From positions 1 through 44,776 of the IMG/VR virus record IMGVR_UViG_3300044833_000094: a stretch of DNA of 44,776 nucleotides; one strand, written 5' to 3'. A model generated the notes under the pieces. It saw only the letters and a list, made by a program, of their open reading frames with translations, had not been told where the DNA came from and did not search any database. The position numbers were made by a program, and so were the translations under genes. The DNA is from a virus. Positions 13,802 through 22,012 of the stretch are shown one piece after another (position 1 is the first letter of the stretch; each line of letters begins with the position of its first letter).

Positions 13802-13808
13802 GTCTACT
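13774..13808 (+). promoter_or_regulatory. 10-bp inverted repeat across a stop codon
   Basis: AGTAGACCTA (13774-13783) and TAGGTCTACT (13799-13808) are perfect inverted copies around the last codons and stop of the small terminase gene. No T-run follows, so it is not a typical terminator. It could be an RNA 3' stem, a processing site or a protein-binding site. The ~265 bases from 13809 to 14075 hold no convincing gene. Confidence 0.45.
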
Positions 13809-14054
13809 CATGCTAAGTCGTTGATTCTGCGTGAATGAGTATCATCAAGTTGGCGATATAGTCACTCTTTCGCCTGCATTGCCGAGCCAAGGGCATCCGC
13901 CACGCTGACCTGTTCACTCTGCTCTACTGCGATGGCGGCTCGCCTGGCCTTCTTGTCTCGCGGGGCGGAGACGAAACGATGGTGGGAGTCCCATAGAGGG
14001 GTATGGGTCGAGTCACCCCTGCCGGGGGTGGGTACAGGAGCCTGACCCTGAGTG

Positions 14055-14065
14055 AAATTTTATGA
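14055..14065 (+). promoter_or_regulatory. AAATTTTATGA box, copy 1 (copy 2 at 14307-14317)
   Basis: This 11-mer ends exactly 11 nt before the GTG at 14076. An identical copy at 14307-14317 ends exactly 11 nt before the ATG at 14328. It is AT-rich in a GC-rich genome. The fixed spacing supports both starts and hints at a shared initiation element. Confidence 0.4.
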
Positions 14066-14075
14066 GGTTTGAAAA

Positions 14076-14297
14076 GTGACTTCGGACAAACCAGAGACGC
14101 CGACTGATTTGTTGATTCGGATGATGGAGGGTTTGGACGACGTGGAGCATGTGGTTGTGCTGTGTCGCCGGAAGGATGGCGGGATTCGATATAGCTCGAC
14201 ATATGCGGGGATGGCGGAGACGCTGGGTTGGACGAACTTCTGCCGGATGGCGATGGAGCACGACGTGTATCAGGCTTGGCTAAAGGATGATGACTAG
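14076..14297 (+). CDS. Hypothetical phage protein, 73 aa
   Basis: GTG start with GAGG upstream. The sequence has LLIRMMEGLDDVEHVVVLCRRKDGGIRY (read in parts) then YAGMAETLGWTNFCRM, a compact alpha/beta pattern. Acidic C-terminal end (LKDDD). Common type of small packaging-region phage gene; no family recognised. Confidence 0.6.
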   Translation: MTSDKPETPTDLLIRMMEGLDDVEHVVVLCRRKDGGIRYSSTYAGMAETLGWTNFCRMAMEHDVYQAWLKDDD

Positions 14298-14327
14298 CCC
14301 GCTCCAAAATTTTATGAACTGTAGGGA

Positions 14328-15143
14328 ATGGGAGGCGGCTATGTCGGTTGTCTGCTCATGACTGAACGACCGATATTGCATTTGCCGCTGGATAAGGATG
14401 GCTTCTTTGCTGTGCCGCTGGGTTCATTGACGGCGGAGCAGGAAGTGCAGTTTGAGGTGGTGCGGAAGTCTGCGGTGGCGTTTGCGGATTACGCTGATTC
14501 TACCTGCGGTAATCCGGCGACGGTGGATCCTGGTGCGGGGTACTTATGTGGCGGCCGTGGTGCGGGACAGCCGAAGTCATCGCCTTGCAACAAATTTGTG
14601 GTGTTGGGTGCGGAGTGTTTGATTCGCAAGACGAAGGTGATTGCGAAGCCTCATCTCTCTAGTTGCGGGAAGTGGGATCGGAAGCGGGCGGGGGATGTTG
14701 AGGAAGAGCGCTGTCCGCAGGGTAGGTATGACGATGCGACGATCCGCTTTGGGGTGACAAGCAATCCGCTGGGGTGGAGTTGCCGGAGATGTGAGTACGG
14801 CGAGCAGAAGATGCGGGTGCCGGACTCGATTGGTCGGGACCAGTGGTGCAAGTGGCATGGGATGCCGATTGAGCAGGATGCGTGCTGTGCGGACAACACT
14901 GAAGACAAAGATGGCGAGAAGCCGGTTTCGGGAGGAGCGGTGATGGCACAGAGTCCATTGGGCAGAGCTCGTGGATCGGCGAGTGCTCCGTTGCGTGGTG
15001 GGGTTCCGGGGACGGTGAGTCCTTCTGGAGTGGCGCAGCAGCAATTGAGTGTGGCGACGCAGCAGCAGGCGGCTACGCGGAAGAAGAAGGCATTGCAGCA
15101 GACCTTGGCGAAGGGTCCATCGCCGAATGGAACGGGGTGGTGA
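14328..15143 (+). CDS. Cys-rich phage protein with disordered tail, 271 aa
   Basis: A helical head (LTAEQEVQFEVVRKSAVAFADYAD) is followed by about ten Cys between residues ~60 and 190 (GYLCGGRG, SPCNKFVV, SSCGKWD, SCRRCEYGEQ, DQWCKWHG, DACCADN), suggesting metal or Fe-S binding. The C-terminal ~80 residues are Gln/Ser/Pro-rich and probably disordered. An internal ATG (MTERPILHLP, 14358) is an alternative start. Located among head genes; function unknown. Confidence 0.6.
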   Translation: MGGGYVGCLLMTERPILHLPLDKDGFFAVPLGSLTAEQEVQFEVVRKSAVAFADYADSTCGNPATVDPGAGYLCGGRGAGQPKSSPCNKFVVLGAECLIRKTKVIAKPHLSSCGKWDRKRAGDVEEERCPQGRYDDATIRFGVTSNPLGWSCRRCEYGEQKMRVPDSIGRDQWCKWHGMPIEQDACCADNTEDKDGEKPVSGGAVMAQSPLGRARGSASAPLRGGVPGTVSPSGVAQQQLSVATQQQAATRKKKALQQTLAKGPSPNGTGW

Positions 15144-15452
15144 ATGGCTGACAAGATCGATTTTCGGGTGCTGAACTTTACGGGGACAGGACCGGGGGCT
15201 GGTGGCGCTACGCTGCTGGCGGCTGTGGCTGGTCGTGCGTACAAGGTATGGAAGGTAGTTTCGGCGGTGGGCGGGGCGGTGATTGGGAACCTGCAGACGG
15301 CTCCGACGGTGTCGTTTGTGGTTGCGGCTGGAGTGATGCCATATGACGGGGCGCCGTACTTTGTGGGGCAGACCGGTGTTGGTCTGTTCTGGGTGGACAC
15401 GGCGGTGGCGGAGAATCTGACCGTGTATTACACGCAAGAGGGTGGCGTGTAG
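15144..15452 (+). CDS. Small beta-rich structural protein, 102 aa
   Basis: MADKIDFRVLNFTGTGPGAG... The pattern GATLLAAVAGRAYKVWKVV, NLQTAPTVSFVVAAGVMP and AENLTVYYTQE is all beta, with Gly/Ala turns. The adjacent gene (15452) has the same architecture, so the two look like a tandem duplication. Similar small proteins in phage head clusters decorate capsids or form head fibres; inference. Confidence 0.6.
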   Translation: MADKIDFRVLNFTGTGPGAGGATLLAAVAGRAYKVWKVVSAVGGAVIGNLQTAPTVSFVVAAGVMPYDGAPYFVGQTGVGLFWVDTAVAENLTVYYTQEGGV

Positions 15453-15787
15453 TGGCAGAGCTCAATTTTGTTCAGAACTGCCGGCAGGCTCCGGTGAACA
15501 TCTCGGCGGCCGGTGACAACCTGGTGCTGTCGAATGCTCAGGGGCCGCTGACGATCTATGGGCTAACGATCGTGGCTGGCGGGGCAGTTAACCTCATTCT
15601 GAAGAATGGGACGGCAACGGCGATGACGGGGCCGATGCCGTTGGTGACGGATGGGTCGATCGACTTCATTCCTACATTTGAGCGGTACACGGTGGGTTCG
15701 GGGACCGGAACGGCGGGCGGCTTTTACATCAACCTTAGTGCTGCGGTGCAGGTGTCGGGGACCGTTTACTACAAGTTGGGGAAATGA
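15452..15787 (+). CDS. Small beta-rich structural protein, paralogue-like, 111 aa
   Basis: MAELNFVQNCRQAPVNISAA... with GPLTIYGLTIVAGGAVNLIL, MTGPMPLVTDGSIDF and a closing AAVQVSGTVYYKLGK. The 'VAGGAVNLILKNG...LSAAVQVSGTVYY' pattern is typical of small phage virion proteins. Starts 1 nt before the preceding stop ends. Probably a decoration or head-fibre protein. Confidence 0.6.
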   Translation: MAELNFVQNCRQAPVNISAAGDNLVLSNAQGPLTIYGLTIVAGGAVNLILKNGTATAMTGPMPLVTDGSIDFIPTFERYTVGSGTGTAGGFYINLSAAVQVSGTVYYKLGK

Positions 15788-15788
15788 C

Positions 15789-15953
15789 GTGCCGTACAAC
15801 CCTGATATTCCCAAGAAGTCGGAACCATCTATTCAGAGCCAATGCTGTAAGGCTTTAGTCGTTTACCTAGATCCCGTCTCTGATCCCATGGCTAATCCTA
15901 ATTATGTGTGTAAGCGATGCCTGCAGGAATGCGAGACGGAGCGGCGCGCATAG
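15789..15953 (+). CDS. Zinc-finger-like microprotein, 54 aa
   Basis: GTG start with GGGGAAA upstream: MPYNPDIPKKSEPSIQSQCC... The four Cys lie as CC and CKRC plus a final EC (QSQCCKA, VCKRCLQEC), a small treble-clef or zinc-knuckle arrangement. It ends 3 nt before terL. Function unknown. Confidence 0.55.
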   Translation: MPYNPDIPKKSEPSIQSQCCKALVVYLDPVSDPMANPNYVCKRCLQECETERRA

Positions 15954-15956
15954 CAG

Positions 15957-17702
15957 ATGGCCTTCCAAAAGTCTGCGGCCTCGCAGATGGGGTTGTCGGC
16001 GGAGCAAATACCGGCGTTTCTGGCAGGATGGAAGAAGGGCCGACAGCTAGCGCGGACCGATCTGCTGTACCTGTGCAACACGGTGCTGGGGCACAAAGAC
16101 GTCTCGCAGCGGGTGCATGGCCCAATTCTGGATGCGCTGCAGAAGTTCCCCGGCTGGGATGAGCCACATGAGACAAAGCATGACCTTAATGCCGCGTTTG
16201 GGCTGCGGAAGCTGCTTGGCCACGCGACGGTATCACTCTGGGGTCTAAAGGGGCTCCGCAAGAAGCTCTACCTCTATCCCCGCGGTCACTTGAAGACAAC
16301 GGTGATCACGGAAGCTCATACGATCCAGTGGCTGCTGAACTACCCAGACATCCGCATTCTCATATCTTCCGGCATTGAGGAGCAGGCGAAGAGCTTCCTG
16401 AGTGCGATCAAAGGGCATTTCGTCAAGAATGAGCGGCTGCGGTTCCTGTTCCCCGAGTGGTGCCCACCGGAAGGTAAAGTTGATACCTTTGGAAACTCGG
16501 AGCAGTTCACGCTTCCCTGCCGGCAATTGATGCGCAAAGAGCCTAGTTGCCGCATCGCGACGGTGGGAAAGGTGCTCTCAGGCGGCCACTACGACGTCAT
16601 CAAAAACGATGACTTGGTGGACAAAGAGAACTGCAGGACTCCGGGGCAGATTGAAGATGTGAAGTATCACTTCGGCATGATGACGCCGCTGCTCGAGACG
16701 AATGAGGGAGAGATACCTCATGGATGGGTGGATGTAGCAGGCACAAGATACGACTACTCCGATTTGTACGGTTCCATCATCGCGACTGAGGCAAAGCGCA
16801 AAGAGCAGGGCATGCAGCCCGAGTACGAGATCATCGAGCGCTCCGCGGCGCCGAACTGGCCGGATCCGAAGGGCCCGTTTCTGTGGCCGGAGCGGATGGG
16901 CTATCAGGCGCTCAAAGATATCGAGATGTCAGAAAATGCGGGGCCATCTGTACTCTTCCCGCAATACCTGATGAAGCCGATCGTCGTCGGAGAGGGTCTG
17001 ATCACGGATGAAGGGCAAATCAAGTGGGTACCGCGGCGCATCATCAGTGAGCTCCAACCAAGGTATAGCTTATGTGCCGCTCTGGACCTCGCCGGAATGG
17101 ATACTGGGGCACTCGGGCTGGATAACGATTACTCGGCCCTGGCCGTTGGTGGGTTTCACGCCGATGGTCGGCTGGACATTATCGATCTATGGCACGGGCG
17201 GGTCGACGTCTTCACCGTTATTGAATGGATTTTTCAAGTTTTCGACCGATATCCCCGACTGACCAAGCTCAAGATGGAGAAGGAAGCGCATGCAAGAACG
17301 CTTCTTCCCTTCCTGATGCGCGAACAGAGCCGTAGGAACAAGTGGCTGCCCATCGTTGCCGAGTCGAGAGACAACCAGCAGTCGAAAAAGCAGAAGATTC
17401 GGGGCCTGCAGCCGTGGTTTGCGAACTCTGGGATACGGTTTGCGGAAGATTTAGGTTCAAAGTCACATATTTTGGCGGAAATCAAGGGATTTCCAAAGTA
17501 CAAGCACGATGACATTCTCGATTGCTGCGTGGACATCATGTTGGAGCGCGATGGAGCTGTTTCGGACGTGATGGGACGCAATTTTGGCGAGGATGACGAT
17601 ATGGCGCCGCGGCGAGACTACAAAAAGTTGATGGCTGATGCGGCTTTTGGGCCGCGTGGCATGGATGAGACGGCAACAGTGAATCTACTGACAGGGATGT
17701 GA
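15957..17702 (+). CDS. terL: Terminase large subunit
   Basis: 581 residues. ATPase domain: Walker A YPRGHLKTT (107-115) and Walker B DVIKNDDLVD (213-222) with the coupling region after it. Nuclease domain: first acidic residue in ALDLAG (D377), then KMEKEAH (~E441) and KHDDILDCCVD (D518/D519/D522), an RNase H-like set. It pumps and cuts concatemeric DNA into proheads through the portal. Full length for the family. It begins directly after the zinc microprotein and ends overlapping the next gene. Confidence 0.92.
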   Translation: MAFQKSAASQMGLSAEQIPAFLAGWKKGRQLARTDLLYLCNTVLGHKDVSQRVHGPILDALQKFPGWDEPHETKHDLNAAFGLRKLLGHATVSLWGLKGLRKKLYLYPRGHLKTTVITEAHTIQWLLNYPDIRILISSGIEEQAKSFLSAIKGHFVKNERLRFLFPEWCPPEGKVDTFGNSEQFTLPCRQLMRKEPSCRIATVGKVLSGGHYDVIKNDDLVDKENCRTPGQIEDVKYHFGMMTPLLETNEGEIPHGWVDVAGTRYDYSDLYGSIIATEAKRKEQGMQPEYEIIERSAAPNWPDPKGPFLWPERMGYQALKDIEMSENAGPSVLFPQYLMKPIVVGEGLITDEGQIKWVPRRIISELQPRYSLCAALDLAGMDTGALGLDNDYSALAVGGFHADGRLDIIDLWHGRVDVFTVIEWIFQVFDRYPRLTKLKMEKEAHARTLLPFLMREQSRRNKWLPIVAESRDNQQSKKQKIRGLQPWFANSGIRFAEDLGSKSHILAEIKGFPKYKHDDILDCCVDIMLERDGAVSDVMGRNFGEDDDMAPRRDYKKLMADAAFGPRGMDETATVNLLTGM

Positions 17703-17917
17703 TGGAACACTGCAAAGATTGCAAGCACTGGTCGCGTTTCGTCGAGGAGAAATCATTTGGCAGGTGCGAACTCGTGAACATCTATGAGCACCTGTCCAGC
17801 GTTGATGATGACGAGATGGCAGCGGTCAAGCTGATTGGAGAGGCCTTCATTGGAGACTCATTTTGGACCAGACCAGAATTCGGATGCGTGCGCTTTGAGG
17901 CCAAAGTAGATGGCTGA
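17702..17917 (+). CDS. Zinc-binding microprotein, 71 aa
   Basis: MEHCKDCKHWSRFVEEKSFGRCELVN... shows CxxC, then GRC, and a final FGCVRFE. The pattern 'CxxCxHW...GxC...TRPEFGCV' is seen in small phage and bacterial proteins that coordinate one zinc. The ATG overlaps the terL stop (TGATG); a GTG one codon upstream is possible. Placed between terL and portal. Confidence 0.62.
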   Translation: MEHCKDCKHWSRFVEEKSFGRCELVNIYEHLSSVDDDEMAAVKLIGEAFIGDSFWTRPEFGCVRFEAKVDG

Positions 17918-20021
17918 GATGACCGCGAACGTCGGCAACGGAAGAGTCGAACTGGTCGACGGGTCCAAGCCCCAGCCGAACTCTCCGCAGGCACCGACGT
18001 GGTCCAACGCAATTCTCCCAACCGGAGGAGTGTGGACCGATGATCAGGCGCTGAGCATCGTTCTGCGCGACTTCAGCAATGCGGACAGCTTCCGGCTGCA
18101 GAATCACGACTGGCGCTGGCGCAATGCGGACCAGACGTATCTGGCGTTCACCCAGACGAAATACTGGGAAGGCACGCAGATCCCCAGGGCGAGTCTTCAG
18201 GTCCATCTGGCGCTACAGCAGATTGAATCGCTGCTGCCGCAGGTCATCTCGGCCATATTCCAGGGCGAACTCGACCTTGAGTGCCTGCCATCGCGGCCGG
18301 GGACCACGATCGAGCAGGCGCTGATGTTCAAGCAGCTCATCCAGTATCAGTTGAAGAACCTTGATGGCTCAGTCAACAAGTTCAACAGCCTCAGAAGCAT
18401 ATTCCAGCAGGTATATAAGTCGACCCTGATCTATGGCAACGGGGTTGCGGAGTTTGGCTGGGAAGAGGCTCTGATCAAGACGCAGCTCTGGATGCGTAAG
18501 CAGGGCCCTGAGATGGCGGACTCGAACGTATTGGGCATGAAGGCAAGAGTCCCAACCGGCCGCATGATCGATTTCCTCGAGCAGCAGGAGGTACCCCGCA
18601 GGATTTCGCAGCCGGTGCTCCGGTTCATCGATCTGCGCGACTTCTACATCGATCCCAACTGCTCGAGCCCGAACCCGCAGGATGCGCAATTCACTGTCAA
18701 GCGCCGACTGGTGAGTGTTGGAGACATGCAGAAGTTGCGCGGGATGCAGGGGATGAAGATTCCCGACGATGCGGAGTTGATGCAGTTGGCGAACTCCAAC
18801 TTCTACTCCATGGGGGACATGACCAAGCAGACCACGGAGTCCTACCGTGGCGGCAATTGGGTACCGACGCAGGACCAGTCAGTGGATCCGCAGAATGCCC
18901 GGATGGAGCTGCTCTGCTACACAACGCCGAGCCGGGCAGTATGGGTGATCAGCCGGAAAAAGGCGATCTATAACACCTCGAACGAGTACAACGTCCACCC
19001 TTACCTGAGCGCGTGCTATGCCGACGTCCCGGGCCGGTTCTATGGGCAGGGCATCTGCGACATCCTCGACAGCAACCAGGCCGCCGCGATCGCGATCCTG
19101 AATGCTCGTATCGACGAATTGAACCTGATCCTCCATGCGCCGATCGTCAAGAAGCGTGGCATGGTGTTCGGTCGTGGGCAGTTGCGGATGCGTCCGGGCG
19201 CCGTATGGGATGCGGACAAGCCACTCGAGGACGTGACCCGCCTGCAGATGGGCAACGTCACGCAGCAGGCGTTCATTGAACTGGACCAACTCGACCAGCG
19301 CAGCCAGAAAGATACCGGCGTCACCGACCTTGCCTCACTGGGCACTCCGACATCAGGCGGGAACAGCGCAAACCGCACAGCAACGGGAATCAACACGCAG
19401 ACCGCGGCGACGTCGACCCGGGTTCACTACCAGGTCACGCTGACCGAAGACGGGTTCTTTCAGCCGCTGCTGCAGATCATGGCCGGGCTGAATAAGAAGT
19501 TCATCGACCCGCAGGTGCTTATCTCCATTGTCGGCCCGGCTGGACAGGAGTTGCAGTTCGACCCGATCAACATCCTGAATGCGGATGTGGATTGGAACCT
19601 CAACGCCGGGAGCCGAATGAAGGCGCGCGCAGGGCTGCAGAATGGCGGCATGATGGTTCTCTCGCAGTACATCATGAACCCGCAGTTGACCCAGCAGATG
19701 GCCGAGCAGCAGATGACGGTTCCGGATGTGAAGAGCCTGACGCAGTTGTTCTGCGACACCTATAACGTGCCCTTTACCGCTTTGTTCCGTCCCATGACCC
19801 CACAGGAGCAGCAGGCGATGCAGCAGCGGGCGCAGATGCCGATGCAGGAGAAGCTTGCGGTGCAAGGCCAGAGACTGCAGGCACAGCAGGGCATGCACAG
19901 CGAGAGTAACGAGACGAAGCTGATCGCTGCCCTGGTGAAGCTGATCGAGGATCCCGAAATCAAGCAACTGCTGGGAATCAAGATGCACGATCCTTTGGGG
20001 CTGCTGAGTGCCGGCGCTTAA
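17910..20021 (+). CDS. Portal protein (podovirus type)
   Basis: 703 residues. The fold cues are the N-terminal YWEGTQIPRASLQVHLALQQIE segment, the central GRFYGQGICDILDSNQAAAIAILNARIDELN crown/stem helices (in parts), and a long Gln/Met-rich C-terminal helix (TPQEQQAMQQRAQMPMQEKL) like the barrel of P22-type portals. Size (~80 kDa) fits portals of short-tailed phages. It forms the dodecameric DNA channel and docks TerL. The 3' end overlaps the zincin gene by 14 nt. Confidence 0.88.
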   Translation: MAEMTANVGNGRVELVDGSKPQPNSPQAPTWSNAILPTGGVWTDDQALSIVLRDFSNADSFRLQNHDWRWRNADQTYLAFTQTKYWEGTQIPRASLQVHLALQQIESLLPQVISAIFQGELDLECLPSRPGTTIEQALMFKQLIQYQLKNLDGSVNKFNSLRSIFQQVYKSTLIYGNGVAEFGWEEALIKTQLWMRKQGPEMADSNVLGMKARVPTGRMIDFLEQQEVPRRISQPVLRFIDLRDFYIDPNCSSPNPQDAQFTVKRRLVSVGDMQKLRGMQGMKIPDDAELMQLANSNFYSMGDMTKQTTESYRGGNWVPTQDQSVDPQNARMELLCYTTPSRAVWVISRKKAIYNTSNEYNVHPYLSACYADVPGRFYGQGICDILDSNQAAAIAILNARIDELNLILHAPIVKKRGMVFGRGQLRMRPGAVWDADKPLEDVTRLQMGNVTQQAFIELDQLDQRSQKDTGVTDLASLGTPTSGGNSANRTATGINTQTAATSTRVHYQVTLTEDGFFQPLLQIMAGLNKKFIDPQVLISIVGPAGQELQFDPINILNADVDWNLNAGSRMKARAGLQNGGMMVLSQYIMNPQLTQQMAEQQMTVPDVKSLTQLFCDTYNVPFTALFRPMTPQEQQAMQQRAQMPMQEKLAVQGQRLQAQQGMHSESNETKLIAALVKLIEDPEIKQLLGIKMHDPLGLLSAGA

Positions 20022-20745
20022 GGACCTGATCGCTACACTGCAGGCGAAGTATCCAGAGTATGCCGCGGCGGACCCGATCGACCTGGCGACTAAGCTGATG
20101 GACAAGTTCCCGCATTACCAAAAGCAGGTACCGGCAGCGGAGTTGAAGCAGTTTCAGGATGAGCCGGAGATGTTCCGCGGGCAGTTGCCTAAGGTCACGA
20201 TGCAGCAACAGGCACCAAAGAGCTTCAACGGGACGCAGGCAGTAGCTGCAGTGGACCCGGCCAATCCGTCGACCATCAACGTCTATCGGCCGGACCTGTT
20301 GACGCCGTATGTGCAGCATCATGAACTGACGCACAGCTACCAGCTATCACGTGACCCAAGTGTGCAGTTCAACCAAGAACAGGCCGGGCATGGCACCTAT
20401 GGCCATCTTGGGGTGAACGATATGCAGCAGATGCAGCAGCAGGGTAAGACGGCACAGCACCTCACGATGGAGCAGCAGGCGAACCTGATGGCCGACTGGC
20501 AGGACAATAACGAGAAGATCGCCAAGGGAGGCATGACGCAACAGCAGGCGGCCGATGCTTATGCCTTCAACCAGGCTGCGCATCCATTTATCTCGCAGAT
20601 GGCGCAATGGCCGAAACAGGGAGAAGCGAACGCGCCGATCGATACCTCGGTAGCAGCACCGGGATTGCCGTCTCCGCAGACTCCAGGGCTGGGCATGGTG
20701 GCGGCTGATCCTCTCTATGGTCAGCAGGCGAGCAGGATTCAATGA
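20008..20745 (+). CDS. HExxH (zincin-motif) protein between portal and scaffold, 245 aa
   Basis: GTG start within the portal 3' end. The N-terminal ~50 residues are helical (LIATLQAKYPEYA). YVQHHELTHSYQ carries HELTH (105-109), the HExxH zinc-binding/catalytic motif, and TMEQQANLMADW (~153-164) is a downstream Glu-containing motif like the third ligand region of several zincins. The C-terminus is Gln/Pro-rich. Candidate roles: prohead maturation protease or virion-borne peptidase. No portal/scaffold neighbour with this motif is familiar to me in P22-type phages. Confidence 0.6.
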   Translation: MPALKDLIATLQAKYPEYAAADPIDLATKLMDKFPHYQKQVPAAELKQFQDEPEMFRGQLPKVTMQQQAPKSFNGTQAVAAVDPANPSTINVYRPDLLTPYVQHHELTHSYQLSRDPSVQFNQEQAGHGTYGHLGVNDMQQMQQQGKTAQHLTMEQQANLMADWQDNNEKIAKGGMTQQQAADAYAFNQAAHPFISQMAQWPKQGEANAPIDTSVAAPGLPSPQTPGLGMVAADPLYGQQASRIQ

Positions 20746-21155
20746 TCGGCGATGTCGGTATCAGCGCAGCACAGCATGAGCAGGCTGCGACCGAGGCGAA
20801 AGAGACTCTAGCAGCGGTCAATCTGGCATCTTCCTATATCGCCTTTGAGAGAAGCGCTGCATGGAAGGACATGCAAAGCGGCCTGGATGAGCAAGTCGAA
20901 CAGGCTGAATCTTCTATTCTCGAGAGCGAACCGGGAGAGACGATCGAGATGAAGCGTGACAAGTTCGTCCGCTTTCAGGAGTGGAAGAAGATCCGCGTTT
21001 TTCTCGAACATCGCGTGACAGAGATGAGCAGCAACTACAGGAACTACGCAGAGGAGATGACCAAACATGGCAACGACCATGCCCAATCCGGCAGACCAGA
21101 CACCGCAGGACCCACAGCAGGCACCACCACCCAGTTCAGCCCCACCGCCGGCTGA
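20742..21155 (+). CDS. Helical head-assembly accessory, 137 aa
   Basis: MIGDVGISAAQHEQAATEAK... is helical throughout: Glu/Gln-rich, with DEQVEQAESSILESEPGETI and FQEWKKIRVFLEHRVTEM. The 3' 89 nt overlap the next gene in another frame. Its position before the scaffold suggests a head-assembly role. No family recognised. Confidence 0.55.
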   Translation: MIGDVGISAAQHEQAATEAKETLAAVNLASSYIAFERSAAWKDMQSGLDEQVEQAESSILESEPGETIEMKRDKFVRFQEWKKIRVFLEHRVTEMSSNYRNYAEEMTKHGNDHAQSGRPDTAGPTAGTTTQFSPTAG

Positions 21156-21816
21156 ACCACCAGCGCTCTTTGAGCGGAGAGATGCCGGCGAAGGCAAGAT
21201 CGAAGTCCGGCTGAATACCGGAGAAGTGTTTCTCGGCACTCCCGACGAGCTGGTCGAAAAGCTGGCACACTCGTCTGCGCAGACGCATGTGTACGGCAAG
21301 CGGCTCAAGTCTGAACTGGACCAGGCACGGCAGCCTCCACCTACTCAGCAGCAGCCCGCACCCCCGCAGGTTGATCCGGCAGAGCAGATGATCGCCGATA
21401 TCACTGCGCGGAACATGGGCTTTGATAACGCTGCGCAGATGAAGCAGGCGTACACCCAGATGCACATGAGCCAGCAGGATATCCAGGGGCGCATCGTGGC
21501 CAATCAGTTCATGGCCGAGAATCCCGACTTCGCGCCCTCCGAGCACAACAGCCGCGTCCTGACGGAAATCCTTCAGCAGCAGGGCATCTCGGAGACTCCA
21601 CAGACGCTAGCCATGGCTCATCACTACCTCAAGAGCACCGGAGCCTATGAGCAGGTCAGCGTGCCACCTCGCGGCCAACAGTGGAACCGTCCGCAACCTC
21701 CGCCGAGCATTCCTAGTGGACAGTCACCGCAAGGATCCTCTGGACCTTCGGAAGAGGATCTGTGGAAGATGCCAATTACCGATCTTGCGGCGTTGGCACA
21801 GAAAAGAACATTTTGA
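21067..21816 (+). CDS. Scaffold-like protein, 249 aa
   Basis: A disordered Pro/Gln-rich start (PQDPQQAPPPSSAPPPAEPP), then KIEVRLNTGEVFLGTPDELV, a mostly helical middle and a Pro/Gly-rich tail ending in a short helical EEDLWKMPITDLAALAQKR. A short C-terminal helix that docks coat protein is typical of scaffolds. Immediately precedes the major capsid gene. A tape-measure role is unlikely in a short-tailed phage. Confidence 0.6.
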   Translation: MATTMPNPADQTPQDPQQAPPPSSAPPPAEPPALFERRDAGEGKIEVRLNTGEVFLGTPDELVEKLAHSSAQTHVYGKRLKSELDQARQPPPTQQQPAPPQVDPAEQMIADITARNMGFDNAAQMKQAYTQMHMSQQDIQGRIVANQFMAENPDFAPSEHNSRVLTEILQQQGISETPQTLAMAHHYLKSTGAYEQVSVPPRGQQWNRPQPPPSIPSGQSPQGSSGPSEEDLWKMPITDLAALAQKRTF

Positions 21817-21818
21817 TG

Positions 21819-21847
21819 TTGACTTAGCAATATCAATATGGTTGTAT
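21819..21847 (+). promoter_or_regulatory. Candidate capsid promoter
   Basis: TTGACT, 17-nt AT-rich spacer, TTGTAT. The stretch is notably AT-rich for this genome and begins a 193-bp non-coding gap upstream of the major capsid gene. Confidence 0.35.
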
Positions 21848-21900
21848 CGCACTAGCGACCCATGCATATGCGGCTCTCAAGGCCAAACGTGCATGACACC

Positions 21901-22012
21901 TTCAGCCTCAAGCTGAATGTGTCTCGGGTGGTCACATTGGGTGTCCCTCGATTGACCGAGAAGCGATAGCAGCACCGTCACTTTTTGGAAATCGACTGGA
22001 GAGACACCCATG
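21901..22012 (+). promoter_or_regulatory. Structured leader of the capsid gene
   Basis: TTCAGC-CTCAA-GCTGAA (21901-21917) is a perfect hairpin. TGGGTGTCCCTC (21938-21949) is complementary at 11 of 12 positions to GAGAGACACCCA (21999-22010), which contains the ribosome site GGAGAG and the A of the start codon. Pairing would block initiation. Confidence 0.45.

Noticed and set aside
14577-15437. 286-aa minus-strand frame opposite the Cys-rich and decoration-like genes
   Set aside because: Arg/His/Pro-rich composition of an antisense shadow; the plus frames show coupled starts and structural patterns.
21067-21816. Tape-measure protein
   Set aside because: Too short, and the remaining genes indicate a short-tailed phage; position and C-terminal helix fit a scaffold.
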